Assembly: GCF_042666435.1 (NCBI RefSeq)
Contig: NZ_JBHTDC010000001.1
Coordinates: 620,001 to 684,000 of the forward strand
Length of the DNA: 64,000 bases
Source: Allosphingosinicella sp042666435
Lineage (GTDB): Bacteria > Pseudomonadota > Alphaproteobacteria > Sphingomonadales > Sphingomonadaceae
Direction: 5' to 3'
A program made the position numbers and the translations under genes. Below the pieces are notes generated by a model. That model was not told the origin of the DNA, ran no database searches, and worked only from the letters and a program-made list of their open reading frames with translations. Positions 49,534 to 58,053 of this stretch are shown in pieces. Position 1 is the stretch's first letter. Each line of letters starts with the position of its first letter.

Positions 49534-50261
49534 GCATCCCCTTGTTCGAGGTCAATCCGGGGCTCGACCGCAAGGCGCTTGCGGCGCAGTTCGCGCGGGA
49601 CCGCAGGATCCAGATCCGCGACGTGCTGACCGAGCAGACCGCGCAGGAGGTCCGCAAGATATTGATGCGGCACACGCCCTGGGCGCTGGCGTGGCAGGCG
49701 GGGCATGACGGGCCGCACGTCATCCGCCGCGAGGATCTGCCCAGGGTCACGCCCGAGCAGAATGCCGAAATCGGCCGCAAGGTGACGGCGGCGGTGCAGG
49801 GCGAGGATTATGCCTTCGTCTATTCGACCTACCCGATGCTCGACGCCTATCTCCAGAAGTGGGACGAGGGCAGCCCCCAGGATCTCCTCATCGAGCATAT
49901 CAACGACCAGCCGTTCATGGACCTGGTGCGCGAAGTGACCGGCATGGCGGAGCTGCGCAAGGCGGACGCGCAGGCGACGCTCTACGCCCCCGGCCATTTC
50001 CTCGCCGAGCATGACGACAGCCATGTCGCCGAAGGCTGGCGCGTCGCTTATGTGCTCAACATGACCCTTGGCGAGTGGCGGCCCGAATGGGGCGGCTACC
50101 TCATGTTCTACGACGAGGAGGGCGACGCGGTCGCGGGCTTCCGGCCGCGCTTCAACGCGCTCAACCTGTTCGCCGTGCCGCAGAAGCATAATGTCAGCTA
50201 CGTGCCCCCCTTCAGCCCGGTCGGGCGCTTCGCCATCACCGGCTGGTTCCGGGACCAATGA
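49530..50261 (+). CDS. 2-oxoglutarate/Fe(II)-dependent oxygenase (prolyl hydroxylase-like)
   Basis: A 243-residue dioxygenase. The iron-binding HxD lies in HFLAEHDDSH, the distal histidine in PQKHNVSYV, and an arginine for 2-oxoglutarate follows (GRFAITGWF). The fold matches the Ofd1/prolyl 4-hydroxylase-like group; the substrate protein is not known. The GTG start overlaps the parE stop (GTGA), so it is co-translated with parE. Confidence 0.88.
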   Translation: MSIPLFEVNPGLDRKALAAQFARDRRIQIRDVLTEQTAQEVRKILMRHTPWALAWQAGHDGPHVIRREDLPRVTPEQNAEIGRKVTAAVQGEDYAFVYSTYPMLDAYLQKWDEGSPQDLLIEHINDQPFMDLVREVTGMAELRKADAQATLYAPGHFLAEHDDSHVAEGWRVAYVLNMTLGEWRPEWGGYLMFYDEEGDAVAGFRPRFNALNLFAVPQKHNVSYVPPFSPVGRFAITGWFRDQ

Positions 50262-50265
50262 GGGG

Positions 50266-51552
50266 GTGGCGCTGAAGGCCCTGCTCCGGCGCGCGTCGGC
50301 GATCCTGCTCGGCATGACCGCGGTGGCTTCCGCCCAGGCGGCCGAGCCGACGGCGGATTTCTCGGCGCGGGCCGGCGAGCTGGTCGCCTTGTTCAACGGC
50401 ACTACGCGGCCAAAGACGATGTTCACGCCCGCCTTCCTCACCGACGTGCCGGAGGACCGGCTGGCCGCGATCGCAAAGCAGATGACGGCCCAGCTCGGCG
50501 TCGCGCGCGCGGTCGATCGCATCGACGTGAAATCCCCGAATATGGGCGTTGTCATGCTCGCCTTCGCGCGCGGGACCGCGACCATCGACCTGGTCATCGA
50601 GGCCGCCGCGCCGCATCGTATCGAAGGGCTGCTGATCACCGGCAGCGAGGTGACGAACGACAGCTTCGCGACCATCCTGGAAGAGCTTGCCGGGCTTCCT
50701 GCCGACACGTCATTGTCGGTGGCGAGGCTGAGCGACGGCGCGCCCGGGCCGATCGCGACGCATCATGCCGAGCGGCCGATGGCGATCGGGTCCAGCTTCA
50801 AGCTGTTCGTGCTGGCCGAGTTGGTCCGCGCCATTGGGGCAGGCGAACGGCGCTGGGACGATGCGGCGCCGCTGACGCATCGCAGCCTCCCCTCCGGCTT
50901 CCTCCAGGCCTGGCCGCGGGGATCGCCGCTGACGCTCCACACCCTGGCGGCACTGATGATCTCCCAGAGCGACAACAGCGCGGCCGATACGTTGCTCCAT
51001 CTCCTCGGCCGCGAGAACGTGGAGGCTTTGCTCCCCGCCCTCGGCGTTCGCGCGGCGGAGCGCAACCGGCCCTTCCTGTCGACCCTGGAAGCCTTCGCGC
51101 TCAAGGCTGGCGAGGAAGCGCCGCGCCAGGCCTGGATCGAAGGCGACGAGGGCAAACGGCGGGCATTGCTGTCGTCCCTCGCCGAGATCGACCCGGCGGA
51201 CATCGACATCGCCCGCTTCGCCGGCGATCCGCTGGCGATCGACTCGGCCGAATGGTTCGCCTCGACCGACGATCTGGTGCGAACGATGGACTGGCTCCGC
51301 CGCCATGGCGACGAGCGCGCTTTGGCGCTGCTCGCGATCAATCCCGGCATCGGCGGCGCGGCGGCGGAGGCGTTCGACTATCTGGGCTACAAGGGCGGCT
51401 CCGAGGCCGGGGTCGTCAACATGACCGTCCTCCTGCGCAACGAGGCCGGCGGTTGGTATGCGGTCTCGGGGAGCTGGAACGACCCGGTGGCGAGGCTCGC
51501 GGAGGCGCGGTTCGCGATGCTGATGAGCCGCGCCGTCGCGTTGCTCCGCTGA
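50266..51552 (+). CDS. Beta-lactamase-like serine hydrolase with N-terminal extra domain
   Basis: A 428-residue exported protein. After a signal peptide (LKALLRRASAILLGMTAVAS...AQAA) come an NTF2-like region (about residues 30-120) and a class A beta-lactamase-type domain with SSFK (Ser176, Lys179), SDN at 235-237 and KGG (Lys376) in place of KTG. A GG in this place is seen in some penicillin-recognising hydrolases that are not resistance enzymes. The GTG at 50266 starts five bases after the previous stop; the ribosome site is cramped, so the exact start is uncertain. The end overlaps the next gene (TGATG). Confidence 0.82.
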   Translation: MALKALLRRASAILLGMTAVASAQAAEPTADFSARAGELVALFNGTTRPKTMFTPAFLTDVPEDRLAAIAKQMTAQLGVARAVDRIDVKSPNMGVVMLAFARGTATIDLVIEAAAPHRIEGLLITGSEVTNDSFATILEELAGLPADTSLSVARLSDGAPGPIATHHAERPMAIGSSFKLFVLAELVRAIGAGERRWDDAAPLTHRSLPSGFLQAWPRGSPLTLHTLAALMISQSDNSAADTLLHLLGRENVEALLPALGVRAAERNRPFLSTLEAFALKAGEEAPRQAWIEGDEGKRRALLSSLAEIDPADIDIARFAGDPLAIDSAEWFASTDDLVRTMDWLRRHGDERALALLAINPGIGGAAAEAFDYLGYKGGSEAGVVNMTVLLRNEAGGWYAVSGSWNDPVARLAEARFAMLMSRAVALLR

Positions 51553-51848
51553 TGCTGCAATATTGGACCCTCGGCAGGGCGACCGGAACCGGCGCCGCGG
51601 CCGGCCTCGCCGCCCTCCTCTTGTGGCCGCTTTACGCCGCCTGGCAGGGGCCCTGGCTGGCGCCTTATTGCGTGGCGCTGGCGGTGACCGGCTTTTGCGG
51701 CCTCTCGATCCTGTGGATCACCGCCGCCGATCTGCTCTTCCATCGTCGGCGAGGCGAGCGGCTGGTCCCGGTGAGGGTGTTCGACACCCTGTTCGCGCTC
51801 CTGCTCCTCGTCCCGTCGGCGACGACCTTGGCCGCCTTGCTCGCCTGA
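51552..51848 (+). CDS. Small three-helix membrane protein
   Basis: A 98-residue protein of unknown function with three hydrophobic helices (GAAAGLAALLLWPLYAAW, YCVALAVTGFCGLSILWITA, FDTLFALLLLVPSATTLAAL). The ATG overlaps the previous stop codon by one base, so it is the last gene of the parE run. It converges with the Pycsar-effector-like gene, one base apart. Confidence 0.75.
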   Translation: MLQYWTLGRATGTGAAAGLAALLLWPLYAAWQGPWLAPYCVALAVTGFCGLSILWITAADLLFHRRRGERLVPVRVFDTLFALLLLVPSATTLAALLA

Positions 51849-51849
51849 A

Positions 51850-52350
51850 TCAGAGCTCCAGCGACATCACGTTGAGGCCGGAGGCGGCGATGGCGGTGGC
51901 GCAGAGCCACATCGAGACCCGCAGCACCCGGTATTTGCGCGAGCAGACCACCGAAACGTGGTAGCAATTGGAGATCATCTGTCTCGCCAGGCTCTCCGCC
52001 GTATTGTCGGAAATGTCGGCGAGATAGGAGGAGACGTCGCCATAGCTTGCGACCGAGTGGAAATAGAGAGGGCCGGGCGCGGCCTTGCTGTAGCGCGGCA
52101 GGATGACGGCGAAGGCCGAGGCGAAGGCGAGCAGCAGCGCGACCAGGGCGACCCAGCTGAGCAAGGCATAGGGCCCGACCGTGCCTGTGATGGCATCGCG
52201 GAAATAGGGCTTGGACAGCAGATAGCCGGCGATGCCGCCCGAGACGCCTAGCACGACACCCGCCTTGGCGTCGGCCAGCTGGATATGGTCGGACAGATAT
52301 TCGCGGTGGAAGTCCGCGAACTCCCGCATGCTTTCGGACGACAGCGGCAT
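51850..52350 (-). CDS. Pycsar effector-like membrane protein (PycTM/DUF5706 type)
   Basis: A 166-residue protein that follows the PycTM pattern: an N-terminal helix with DHIQLADAKAGVVLGVSGGI, two membrane segments (VVLGVSGGIAGYLLS and LLSWVALVALLLAFASAFAV), a middle part (GPLYFHSVASYGDVSSYLAD) and a C-terminal SRKYRVLRVSMWL motif followed by a further hydrophobic segment. In Pycsar anti-phage defence such effectors bind cyclic UMP or CMP and damage the inner membrane. The expected pyrimidine cyclase gene is not adjacent. The ATG at 52350 has GAGGAA six bases upstream; the later ATG at 52329 is possible. Confidence 0.78.
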   Translation of the reverse strand: MPLSSESMREFADFHREYLSDHIQLADAKAGVVLGVSGGIAGYLLSKPYFRDAITGTVGPYALLSWVALVALLLAFASAFAVILPRYSKAAPGPLYFHSVASYGDVSSYLADISDNTAESLARQMISNCYHVSVVCSRKYRVLRVSMWLCATAIAASGLNVMSLEL

Positions 52351-52631
52351 CGGTTCCTCGCTCAAAGCATCCGCGGCCGGCGCGCCGCCGGGGTAGCGAG
52401 CGCGCGCGCTGCGTCGCAAGACGCCGCGGCGGAAGCGACCAGGAGGCCGCGAAAGGCAAAGTCCTGCTTTGTCATTGTCCGTCTTGCCGTGAATCCGATG
52501 GGTGCCCGCCCGAAGCGCCGGCTATCCCAGCCCGGCCCAGCCGGCCTGGCCTCTTCGACCTGCGGGAAGAAATATTCGGCGAACGGCGGCGCGCGCGACG
52601 AAGGCCGCACCTTCGTCGACGAACATGCGGC

Positions 52632-53030
52632 CTAGCTCGTGACGGCGGGCGCGGTCAGCGGGAAGCGGGGGATGGCGACGGCGAAGGCGCGGCCGTCGGC
52701 GCCGATCATGTGATAGCGCCCTTCCATCGACCCGGTGGGCGTGTGGAGCGGGCAGCCCGAGACATAATCGAAGGAGCCGCCGGGCTCGATCACCGGCTGT
52801 TCGCCGACCACGCCTTCCCCCTGCACCTCGTGATGGCCGCCGCGGCCGTCGACGATCGTCCATTCGCGGCTGACCAGCTGGACGGCGTGACCGCCCTCAT
52901 TCTCGATGCGGACGTGATAGGCCCAGAACCAGCGCCCCCTCGCGGGCTCCGATTGCTCGGGCAGGAAGCTCACCGAGACGCGGACGGTGACGTCGCGCGT
53001 GGTCGCGCTGTGGGGGAAAAGGGCTTTCAC
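52632..53030 (-). CDS. apaG: ApaG protein
   Basis: A 132-residue ApaG-domain protein, an immunoglobulin-like fold related to the F-box ApaG domain and linked to cobalt/magnesium homeostasis. Family features are RWFWAYHVRIENEG, VSREWTIVDGRG, GVVGEQPVIEPGGSFDYVSG and GSMEGRYHM. The GTG at 53030 (MKALFPHSATTRD) is preferred over the GTG at 53045 because it matches the family N-terminus and leaves room for an AGGTGG ribosome site. Confidence 0.92.
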   Translation of the reverse strand: MKALFPHSATTRDVTVRVSVSFLPEQSEPARGRWFWAYHVRIENEGGHAVQLVSREWTIVDGRGGHHEVQGEGVVGEQPVIEPGGSFDYVSGCPLHTPTGSMEGRYHMIGADGRAFAVAIPRFPLTAPAVTS

Positions 53031-53061
53031 GCCGGAACTGTCCACCTTCCTGCCATGCCCG

Positions 53062-53793
53062 TCAACGCGTGACGCGGCGCAGCCGCTCCATCAGCCGTTC
53101 GCGCGCCGCGAGTATGTCCGCCTGGCGCTCGATCAGCAGGTCGCGGGCGAGGAAATGGCCGGTGAGCCGGAAGGCGGCGAAGATATCGTCCCATTCGGCC
53201 GCGCCGCCGGCGAGGAGGAAAGGTGGCAGAGGCAGCAGCCGGTCGCGATACTCCCCCGCCCCCGCCCGGCTGACGGCGCGGCCGCTCCTGGGGCTGACGA
53301 AGACGAGATCGTCGGTCGCGCCCGTCGCGGCGCACTGGGCGAGATCGAGGCCGAAGCCGAGCTCGGCGAGGAGGAGCAATTCGTAGCGGACCAGGGCCGC
53401 CGCCCAGCCTTTGGCGTTGGGCGAAGCCTCCACCGCTCCCAGAACGCCGTCCAGCGCTTCGTAGAGCCTGGGATAGGCCTGGCCCTCGGGCAAAGCGGCG
53501 GCGGTGAGGGCCGAGGCCCAGTCGATCGCGGCGGCGGGAAGCGCCTCGGCGAGCAGGGGCGCGCGGCTGTGGACCAGCTCGACGCTCAACTGGGCGAGCT
53601 GCTCCTCGGTGCGGGCGCGATATTCGGCCTGAACCAGGTTTCCGGGCAGCAGGATCGGGCGGAGCCTCCGCGAGCGGCCGCCGCGGACAAAACCGGGCTG
53701 GACGCCGTCAACGGGGGTCAAAGCACGGACGATGGCGCCATGCTCGCCATGGGCGCGGACGGCGAGGATGATGGCCTGGGTCTCGATCCGCAT
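53062..53793 (-). CDS. recO: DNA repair protein RecO
   Basis: Recombination mediator that loads RecA onto single-stranded DNA with RecF/RecR; 243 residues. The N-terminal OB-fold is clear (AIILAVRAHGEHGAIVRALT, GGRSRRLRPILLPGNLVQAE) and is followed by the helical domain (RYELLLLAELGFGLDLAQCA). The zinc cysteines seen in some RecO proteins are missing. It lies in a minus-strand run with the acyltransferase and deacetylase-like genes and is followed by apaG. Confidence 0.93.
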   Translation of the reverse strand: MRIETQAIILAVRAHGEHGAIVRALTPVDGVQPGFVRGGRSRRLRPILLPGNLVQAEYRARTEEQLAQLSVELVHSRAPLLAEALPAAAIDWASALTAAALPEGQAYPRLYEALDGVLGAVEASPNAKGWAAALVRYELLLLAELGFGLDLAQCAATGATDDLVFVSPRSGRAVSRAGAGEYRDRLLPLPPFLLAGGAAEWDDIFAAFRLTGHFLARDLLIERQADILAARERLMERLRRVTR

Positions 53794-53808
53794 GGGAGCG
53801 GCAGCCTA

Positions 53809-54717
53809 TCAGCGCATCAGCGAGCGGGCGAGCCTTTCGAGGCCGAGCCGGCCGACGGCGCGCCGGGCCAGAGCCACGGCCCCGTCGAAACCGTTGAGCG
53901 CATAGCCGGCCAGCAGGTTCGCGATCGTCGACCGGACCAGCAACAGGTCGACGCAGTCGAGCGCGCCGGTGCCGAACTGGCGCTTATGCTGGCCGTCGCC
54001 CTCGGTGAAGTCGAACAGGCGGAAGCGGCCTTCTTCCATCAGTTCGCGCATGGCCTCGAGCTGGAGCACGGTGCCGGGCGAATGTTCCGAATAGTCCGGG
54101 TCATAGCCAAGATAGGCGTAGATCAGCGTGCCGCCTTCGGCCGGGGCGTAGAGGTAGCTGACCGGCGCGCCGTCGAGGAACAGGACCCAGCCGCGCATCG
54201 CGTCGCGGCTGGCGCGGTCCTTCATCTCGGCCAGCGCCGCCTCCCCCTGGGGCAGGCCGGCGCCGAGCAGCCGTTCCTGGTAGGTTCTGGCGGAGACGGC
54301 GCGGGCGTGGCGATGGAAATCGTCGATCTCCCCGGGCGCGCTGTAGGTGCGAACGTCGACCGCGCCGCCCGATCGCTCAGCGAGCTTGCGGGCCTTGCGC
54401 TTCAATGTGGAGCGGCTCCTGGCCGAAAAGCCGGCGAGATAAGCGTCGAAGCCGCCTTCGAGCGAAGCGTAGCTGCGCCGGTAACGCTGGCGTATGAAGG
54501 GCTTCAGTGCCGGATGCGCCGCCGCCAGCGATGCGAGCCGGGCGGCGGGAAGCGCGTTGACCATGTAGCCGTCGGCGCCGGGCGGCAGCGGCGGGAGGAC
54601 AGGCGGCTCCGATCGAAGCCCCTGCTCCAGCGACACGCCCGATTGCACCAGGCGCCGCTGGAACCGCCAGACGGTGCGCGCGCCGATGCGCAGCGGGAGG
54701 GCCACCGAAGCGGTCAC
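53809..54717 (-). CDS. FemAB/CelD-like GNAT acyltransferase
   Basis: A 302-residue protein with a GNAT fold of the CelD/FemAB type: FIRQRYRRSYASLEGGFDAY, ARSRSTLKRKARKLAE, GWVLFLDGAPVSYLYAP and SPGTVLQLEAMRELMEEGRF. Relatives act on cell-surface polysaccharides or cell-envelope precursors. The GTG at 54717 overlaps the stop of the deacetylase-like gene (GTGA), so the two are co-translated and may modify the same glycan. The exact substrate is unknown. Confidence 0.82.
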   Translation of the reverse strand: MTASVALPLRIGARTVWRFQRRLVQSGVSLEQGLRSEPPVLPPLPPGADGYMVNALPAARLASLAAAHPALKPFIRQRYRRSYASLEGGFDAYLAGFSARSRSTLKRKARKLAERSGGAVDVRTYSAPGEIDDFHRHARAVSARTYQERLLGAGLPQGEAALAEMKDRASRDAMRGWVLFLDGAPVSYLYAPAEGGTLIYAYLGYDPDYSEHSPGTVLQLEAMRELMEEGRFRLFDFTEGDGQHKRQFGTGALDCVDLLLVRSTIANLLAGYALNGFDGAVALARRAVGRLGLERLARSLMR

Positions 54718-55661
54718 AGCCGCCGCTCATAGATTGCGTTGGACCAGAGCTGCTGAACCATCCGGTCGGCCCGGCGCAAGGCATTGGCGGGCAGCGGCGC
54801 GGCGGAGCGATCCAGCGGCAGATCGTCGAGATCGGTGAAATGCGCGGTGGGCAGATTATTCCGCTGCTCGGCGAGGAAGGCGCAGAGTGTCTCGAAACGC
54901 CGGCGCAGCGCGTGATTGGGCCGCAGGCCGTCGCGGCTGGCGAGCTCGAAGCTATGGCTGACGATGGTCGTCACCGGATGGCGATGCCGGGCGGCGTGGA
55001 GCAGCGCCTGGCGCAGCTCGGCCGAGGACAGGGCGCAGAGCTGGAGGTGGCGAAGGCGGCCGACCTTGTCCTCGATCTGGGAGACCGGAATTTCGACGAT
55101 GCCGCGATGCTCGACCGGCGCGCATTGCGCCGGCGCGATCGACAGGGCGCTCGGCCAGGGATGGTGGCTGCCATTGTGGCTGCTGTCGTAGCGAAGGCCG
55201 AGCGCCGCCAGCGCGTCCAGGGTCGAATCGTCGGCCGCATAGCTGCCCGAGCGGAAAGCTACCGGAAGCGAAGCGCCGGCCTCGACCAGCAGGTCGCGCG
55301 CGGTGCGGATGAGATCGCGCTGTCCCTGGGGATCGAAATCGGTGAGCTCGTAGCGGGGCTCGGCCCGCCCCTCGGCCAAGTCGTGCCAGAAGCTGTGGAG
55401 GTGAAGCTGCACCTCCTGCCCGGCTTCGAGGATCGGCCGCACCATGCGCCAGATCGGCTCAATGCCGTAGACCAAGGCCGGCATCGGATCGACGAAGAAG
55501 CAGGCTTTGAGGCCGTGCCCGGCGAGGATGCCGAGCTGATAGGGAATGCCGACGCCCGCCGCCTCGTAAGCGCGCGCGAAATTCTCCCGCCACGGGCCGC
55601 CGCGGGCATAATGGCCCCAGGTCAGCTCGGTATCGACGGTGAGGAGGACGCGGCATTTCAT
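54714..55661 (-). CDS. Polysaccharide deacetylase-like protein
   Basis: A 315-residue protein of the NodB-like carbohydrate deacetylase superfamily. The catalytic first motif is TVDTELTWG (DTE instead of the usual DD), the metal-binding HLHSFWHDL is present, and the AFRSGSYAAD and SHSFELAS motifs follow. It lacks a signal peptide, so it may act in the cytosol on a precursor. The ATG at 55661 has AGAGGAAAAGG upstream; a longer reading to 55904 runs through repeats. It is coupled to the FemAB-like gene. Confidence 0.82.
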   Translation of the reverse strand: MKCRVLLTVDTELTWGHYARGGPWRENFARAYEAAGVGIPYQLGILAGHGLKACFFVDPMPALVYGIEPIWRMVRPILEAGQEVQLHLHSFWHDLAEGRAEPRYELTDFDPQGQRDLIRTARDLLVEAGASLPVAFRSGSYAADDSTLDALAALGLRYDSSHNGSHHPWPSALSIAPAQCAPVEHRGIVEIPVSQIEDKVGRLRHLQLCALSSAELRQALLHAARHRHPVTTIVSHSFELASRDGLRPNHALRRRFETLCAFLAEQRNNLPTAHFTDLDDLPLDRSAAPLPANALRRADRMVQQLWSNAIYERRL

Positions 55662-55716
55662 GCCTTTTCCTCTAACCCGGCGGGGTGAAAGAAGGGTTTT
55701 CCTCCGGTCATCATTC

Positions 55717-55870
55717 GTCATTCCCACGAAAGACCTCTCTTCATTCCCGCGGAGGCGGGAATCCAGACCTGACTCCGGGCCTGGATCCCCGGACGGGCTG
55801 AGCTTGTCGAAGCCCTGCCCTCCCTTGCCGGGCCAGAAAGGACAGCCCTTCGACAAGCTCAGGACGAGCG
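55717..55870. repeat. Two palindromic repeats upstream of the deacetylase-like gene
   Basis: The first (about 55717-55770) has CGTCATTCCCACGAAAG and TTCCCGCGGAGGCGGGAA. The second (about 55787-55870) has GGGCTGAGCTTGTCGAAGCC facing CCCTTCGACAAGCTCAGGAC and is the same family as 28248-28336. The 273-bp gap contains nothing else recognised. Confidence 0.78.
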
Positions 55871-55934
55871 GAGCTTGGGTACAGGGCGGAGAGGAAGGCG
55901 GCATCGGCCCCGAAAGCTAACGGGAGTCTCCCGC

Positions 55935-56429
55935 TCACGGCCGAATCGTGTCAGTTTCGGCAGCTTTCGGATCGAGCGCCGCGAGCAGGGCTTCGAAATC
56001 GGCGGCGCGGGCGGCGTCCGAACGATCATCGTCCATTCGCCCGACCATATGGTCGAGCGCGGCCAGGGTGCGCATCGCCTCACCATGATCCTCGCGGGCG
56101 ACGAAGCCGACAAGCCGGCCGCGATAGAAACGGGGCACCCAGATCGTCTCGAGCCCGAAGGCGGACGGCGGCGCCCCCCGGCCGGCCCGCGCCGCTTGCT
56201 CCGCGAACGCCGCCGCCGCATCCCACGCCGCCGCGAAGCGCGCCGCGCCGGCCTTCAACCGCAGCGCATGCGCCGTCTGCCGGCTCATCCCCACCGACCG
56301 CGCCGCCTCCGTTGTCCCCGCTCCGCGCGCGACGGCGAGGACGAAGCGCAACTGCCGGTCGGGCGTCCAGCCGTCATGGCGCGCGCGGACGGGCACGGGG
56401 GTGAAGCGGAGGAAGGCGGGGAGCGACAT
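55935..56429 (-). CDS. Hypothetical helix-turn-helix protein of sphingomonad type
   Basis: A 164-residue protein with an N-terminal region that looks like a simple helix-turn-helix (GWTPDRQLRFVLAVARGAGT, TEAARSVGMSRQTAHALRLK). The middle (RFAAAWDAAAAFAEQA) and later part (VPRFYRGRLVGFVAREDHGE) are typical of a conserved hypothetical family in sphingomonads. It may bind DNA, but its function is unknown. Confidence 0.7.
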   Translation of the reverse strand: MSLPAFLRFTPVPVRARHDGWTPDRQLRFVLAVARGAGTTEAARSVGMSRQTAHALRLKAGAARFAAAWDAAAAFAEQAARAGRGAPPSAFGLETIWVPRFYRGRLVGFVAREDHGEAMRTLAALDHMVGRMDDDRSDAARAADFEALLAALDPKAAETDTIRP

Positions 56430-56641
56430 GGGGCGAGGCTATCAGGGGCGCGGGCGTGTAGGAAAGCGGAAAATGGAACAAAGGTGGTACGCTTTTCGCC
56501 GCAGCTCGCGTTTTCCAGCCGTCTTTCTGCTTACGGCGCGATGACGCTAACGGCTCGATAGGGCGGTTGGCTTGGCTGAATTGGGCGGCGGCAAGGCTGG
56601 GTGCGCCGCCCCGAATCTGTCGAGCCAATTGACCTTGTGAC

Positions 56642-57046
56642 TCAAACCGCGACCAGTTCGGCGAGCTTGGCCGCAACGTCGGCCATCGACTCTTCGGCAG
56701 TGCTCAACCCGGCGCGAGACGCGAGCAGGAGGCTGACCTTCTCAAGTTCTTCATAGGTCGTTCCGTGCACCACCGGGACGAGCCGCTCACGCCGGAGAAG
56801 TGCCGACAGCTCCTTGTCTGCGACGCCCTCGGCCGGAGGGCGACGCAGCATGGCCGGGGTCACCAGAACGATCCCGAGGCGGGAATTCACCAGGCCTTTG
56901 TCGATCGCCCGCATCATCGGCACCCCGAGGCCAAGGTCCTTCTCGCTGAACCACACCCTGACACCGCGAGCTTCGAGCAGATCATGCAGTTCCTTGGCAG
57001 AGTCCTGTCTGTCGTCCCATGCGTGACAGAGAAACACATCGCGCAA
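56642..57046 (-). CDS. TIR-domain protein with unclear or damaged 5' end
   Basis: A TIR-domain protein; the TIR part is complete (DVFLCHAWDDRQDSAKELHD, VRVWFSEKDLGLG, SRLGIVLVTPAMLRRPP). In bacteria many TIR proteins cleave NAD in defence. The only start codon in this frame is TTG at 57046, directly at the domain edge. However, the frame stays open to 57310 and encodes a Gly/Ser/Tyr-rich stretch then RWSSASSPVFYTAEQVRAF, which looks like the usual N-terminal part of such proteins, without an initiation codon. An ATG at 57311 is one frame off. A frameshift near 57270-57300 is likely. The catalytic glutamate could not be assigned with certainty. Confidence 0.75.
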   Translation of the reverse strand: MRDVFLCHAWDDRQDSAKELHDLLEARGVRVWFSEKDLGLGVPMMRAIDKGLVNSRLGIVLVTPAMLRRPPAEGVADKELSALLRRERLVPVVHGTTYEELEKVSLLLASRAGLSTAEESMADVAAKLAELVAV

Positions 57047-57332
57047 ATCCGGCTGCGAGGCCGCCAGACTCTCGACGTTTTCACGAACCGGCTCGAACGC
57101 CCGGACTTGTTCGGCGGTGTAGAAAACGGGGGAGCTTGCCGACGACCAGCGTGGCTTCTTGGTCCTGCCCGAACTACCGCCACCGCTACGCCCGCTGCCG
57201 CCGCCAGAGGACGAGTATGAGGTGTAGAAAGGGGATGAGTAAGAAGGAGGACTGTATCCGCCATCGCCGCCGTAGCTACGACCGTAGCGTCCGCGACAGG
57301 CCGACGGCCATCAGCCGGGCGCTCGGAGCGGA

Positions 57333-57863
57333 TCAGGCAGGAACGTAGGTCAACCTGATTACGTCCTCACCTATATGATCGCTGGCCAAAAGGCGGAGCG
57401 GCGGCCGAGGGCCGGCGAAGAACGGCTTGCCCCGGCCAAGCACGACGGGATGAAGGTAAAGTCGATACTCGTCGATAAGACCAAGATCGGTCAGGCTTTG
57501 TGCCAGGTCTGGTCCGGACACCGCAATTTCGCCAGCGCGCTGAGCCTTTAGCCCGCGCATCACCGCCTCGAAGTCATCCGCGACGAGCGTGGCGTTGGGG
57601 CCGACCGAGGTCAATGAGTTCGATGCGACCCATTTCGGCTGGCTTCGCCACGCCGCCGCGAACTCGCGCCGCTCCGCGTCCCACTCAGGACGGTCTTCGT
57701 CCCAATAACGCATGACCTCGTACATGCGGCCACCGTAGACGCTGCCGGCAAGGCCGCGCACATGCTCTATCCAGTGACGGAAGAGCGCGGGGCCTGGCGC
57801 AAATTCCTCATGGTCGACATAGCCGTCCAGGGACTGGTTCATTCCAAAGACAAGCTCCGCCAT
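57333..57863 (-). CDS. RibD C-terminal/dihydrofolate reductase-family protein
   Basis: A 176-residue NADPH-binding protein of the RibD C-terminal (dihydrofolate reductase-like) fold. Recognisable parts are MAELVFGMNQSLDGYVD, VYGGRMYEVMRYWD, AVSGPDLAQSLTDLGLIDE and LHPVVLGRGKPFF. Members are oxidoreductases of unknown substrate. GGAG precedes the ATG at 57863. It lies 22 bases upstream of the possible ATG of the TIR gene, in the same direction. Confidence 0.88.
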   Translation of the reverse strand: MAELVFGMNQSLDGYVDHEEFAPGPALFRHWIEHVRGLAGSVYGGRMYEVMRYWDEDRPEWDAERREFAAAWRSQPKWVASNSLTSVGPNATLVADDFEAVMRGLKAQRAGEIAVSGPDLAQSLTDLGLIDEYRLYLHPVVLGRGKPFFAGPRPPLRLLASDHIGEDVIRLTYVPA

Positions 57864-58053
57864 GTCGCAAATCTCCACCGCTGCTTATTCGGGCCCGCCA
57901 CGATGTGACATCTGCTGAAAGGAGAGGAAGCGGGACCCCGGGTCAAGCCCTGGGAGACGAGGGGGAATGGAGCGACCGCTTTCCTCAGTCCATCATTCCG
58001 CATGCGCCTCCTCACCTATCGGGCGCCGCATTCATCATGCGCAAAAAAAGCAC

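Noticed and set aside
52351..52631. A small gene between apaG and the Pycsar-effector-like gene
   Set aside because: Short frames on both strands lack a ribosome site, a family pattern or coupling to neighbours; the 281-bp gap is left without a gene.
51850..53045. A complete Pycsar operon
   Set aside because: Neighbouring genes on both sides are apaG and a small membrane protein; no nucleotidyl cyclase domain is encoded within the window.
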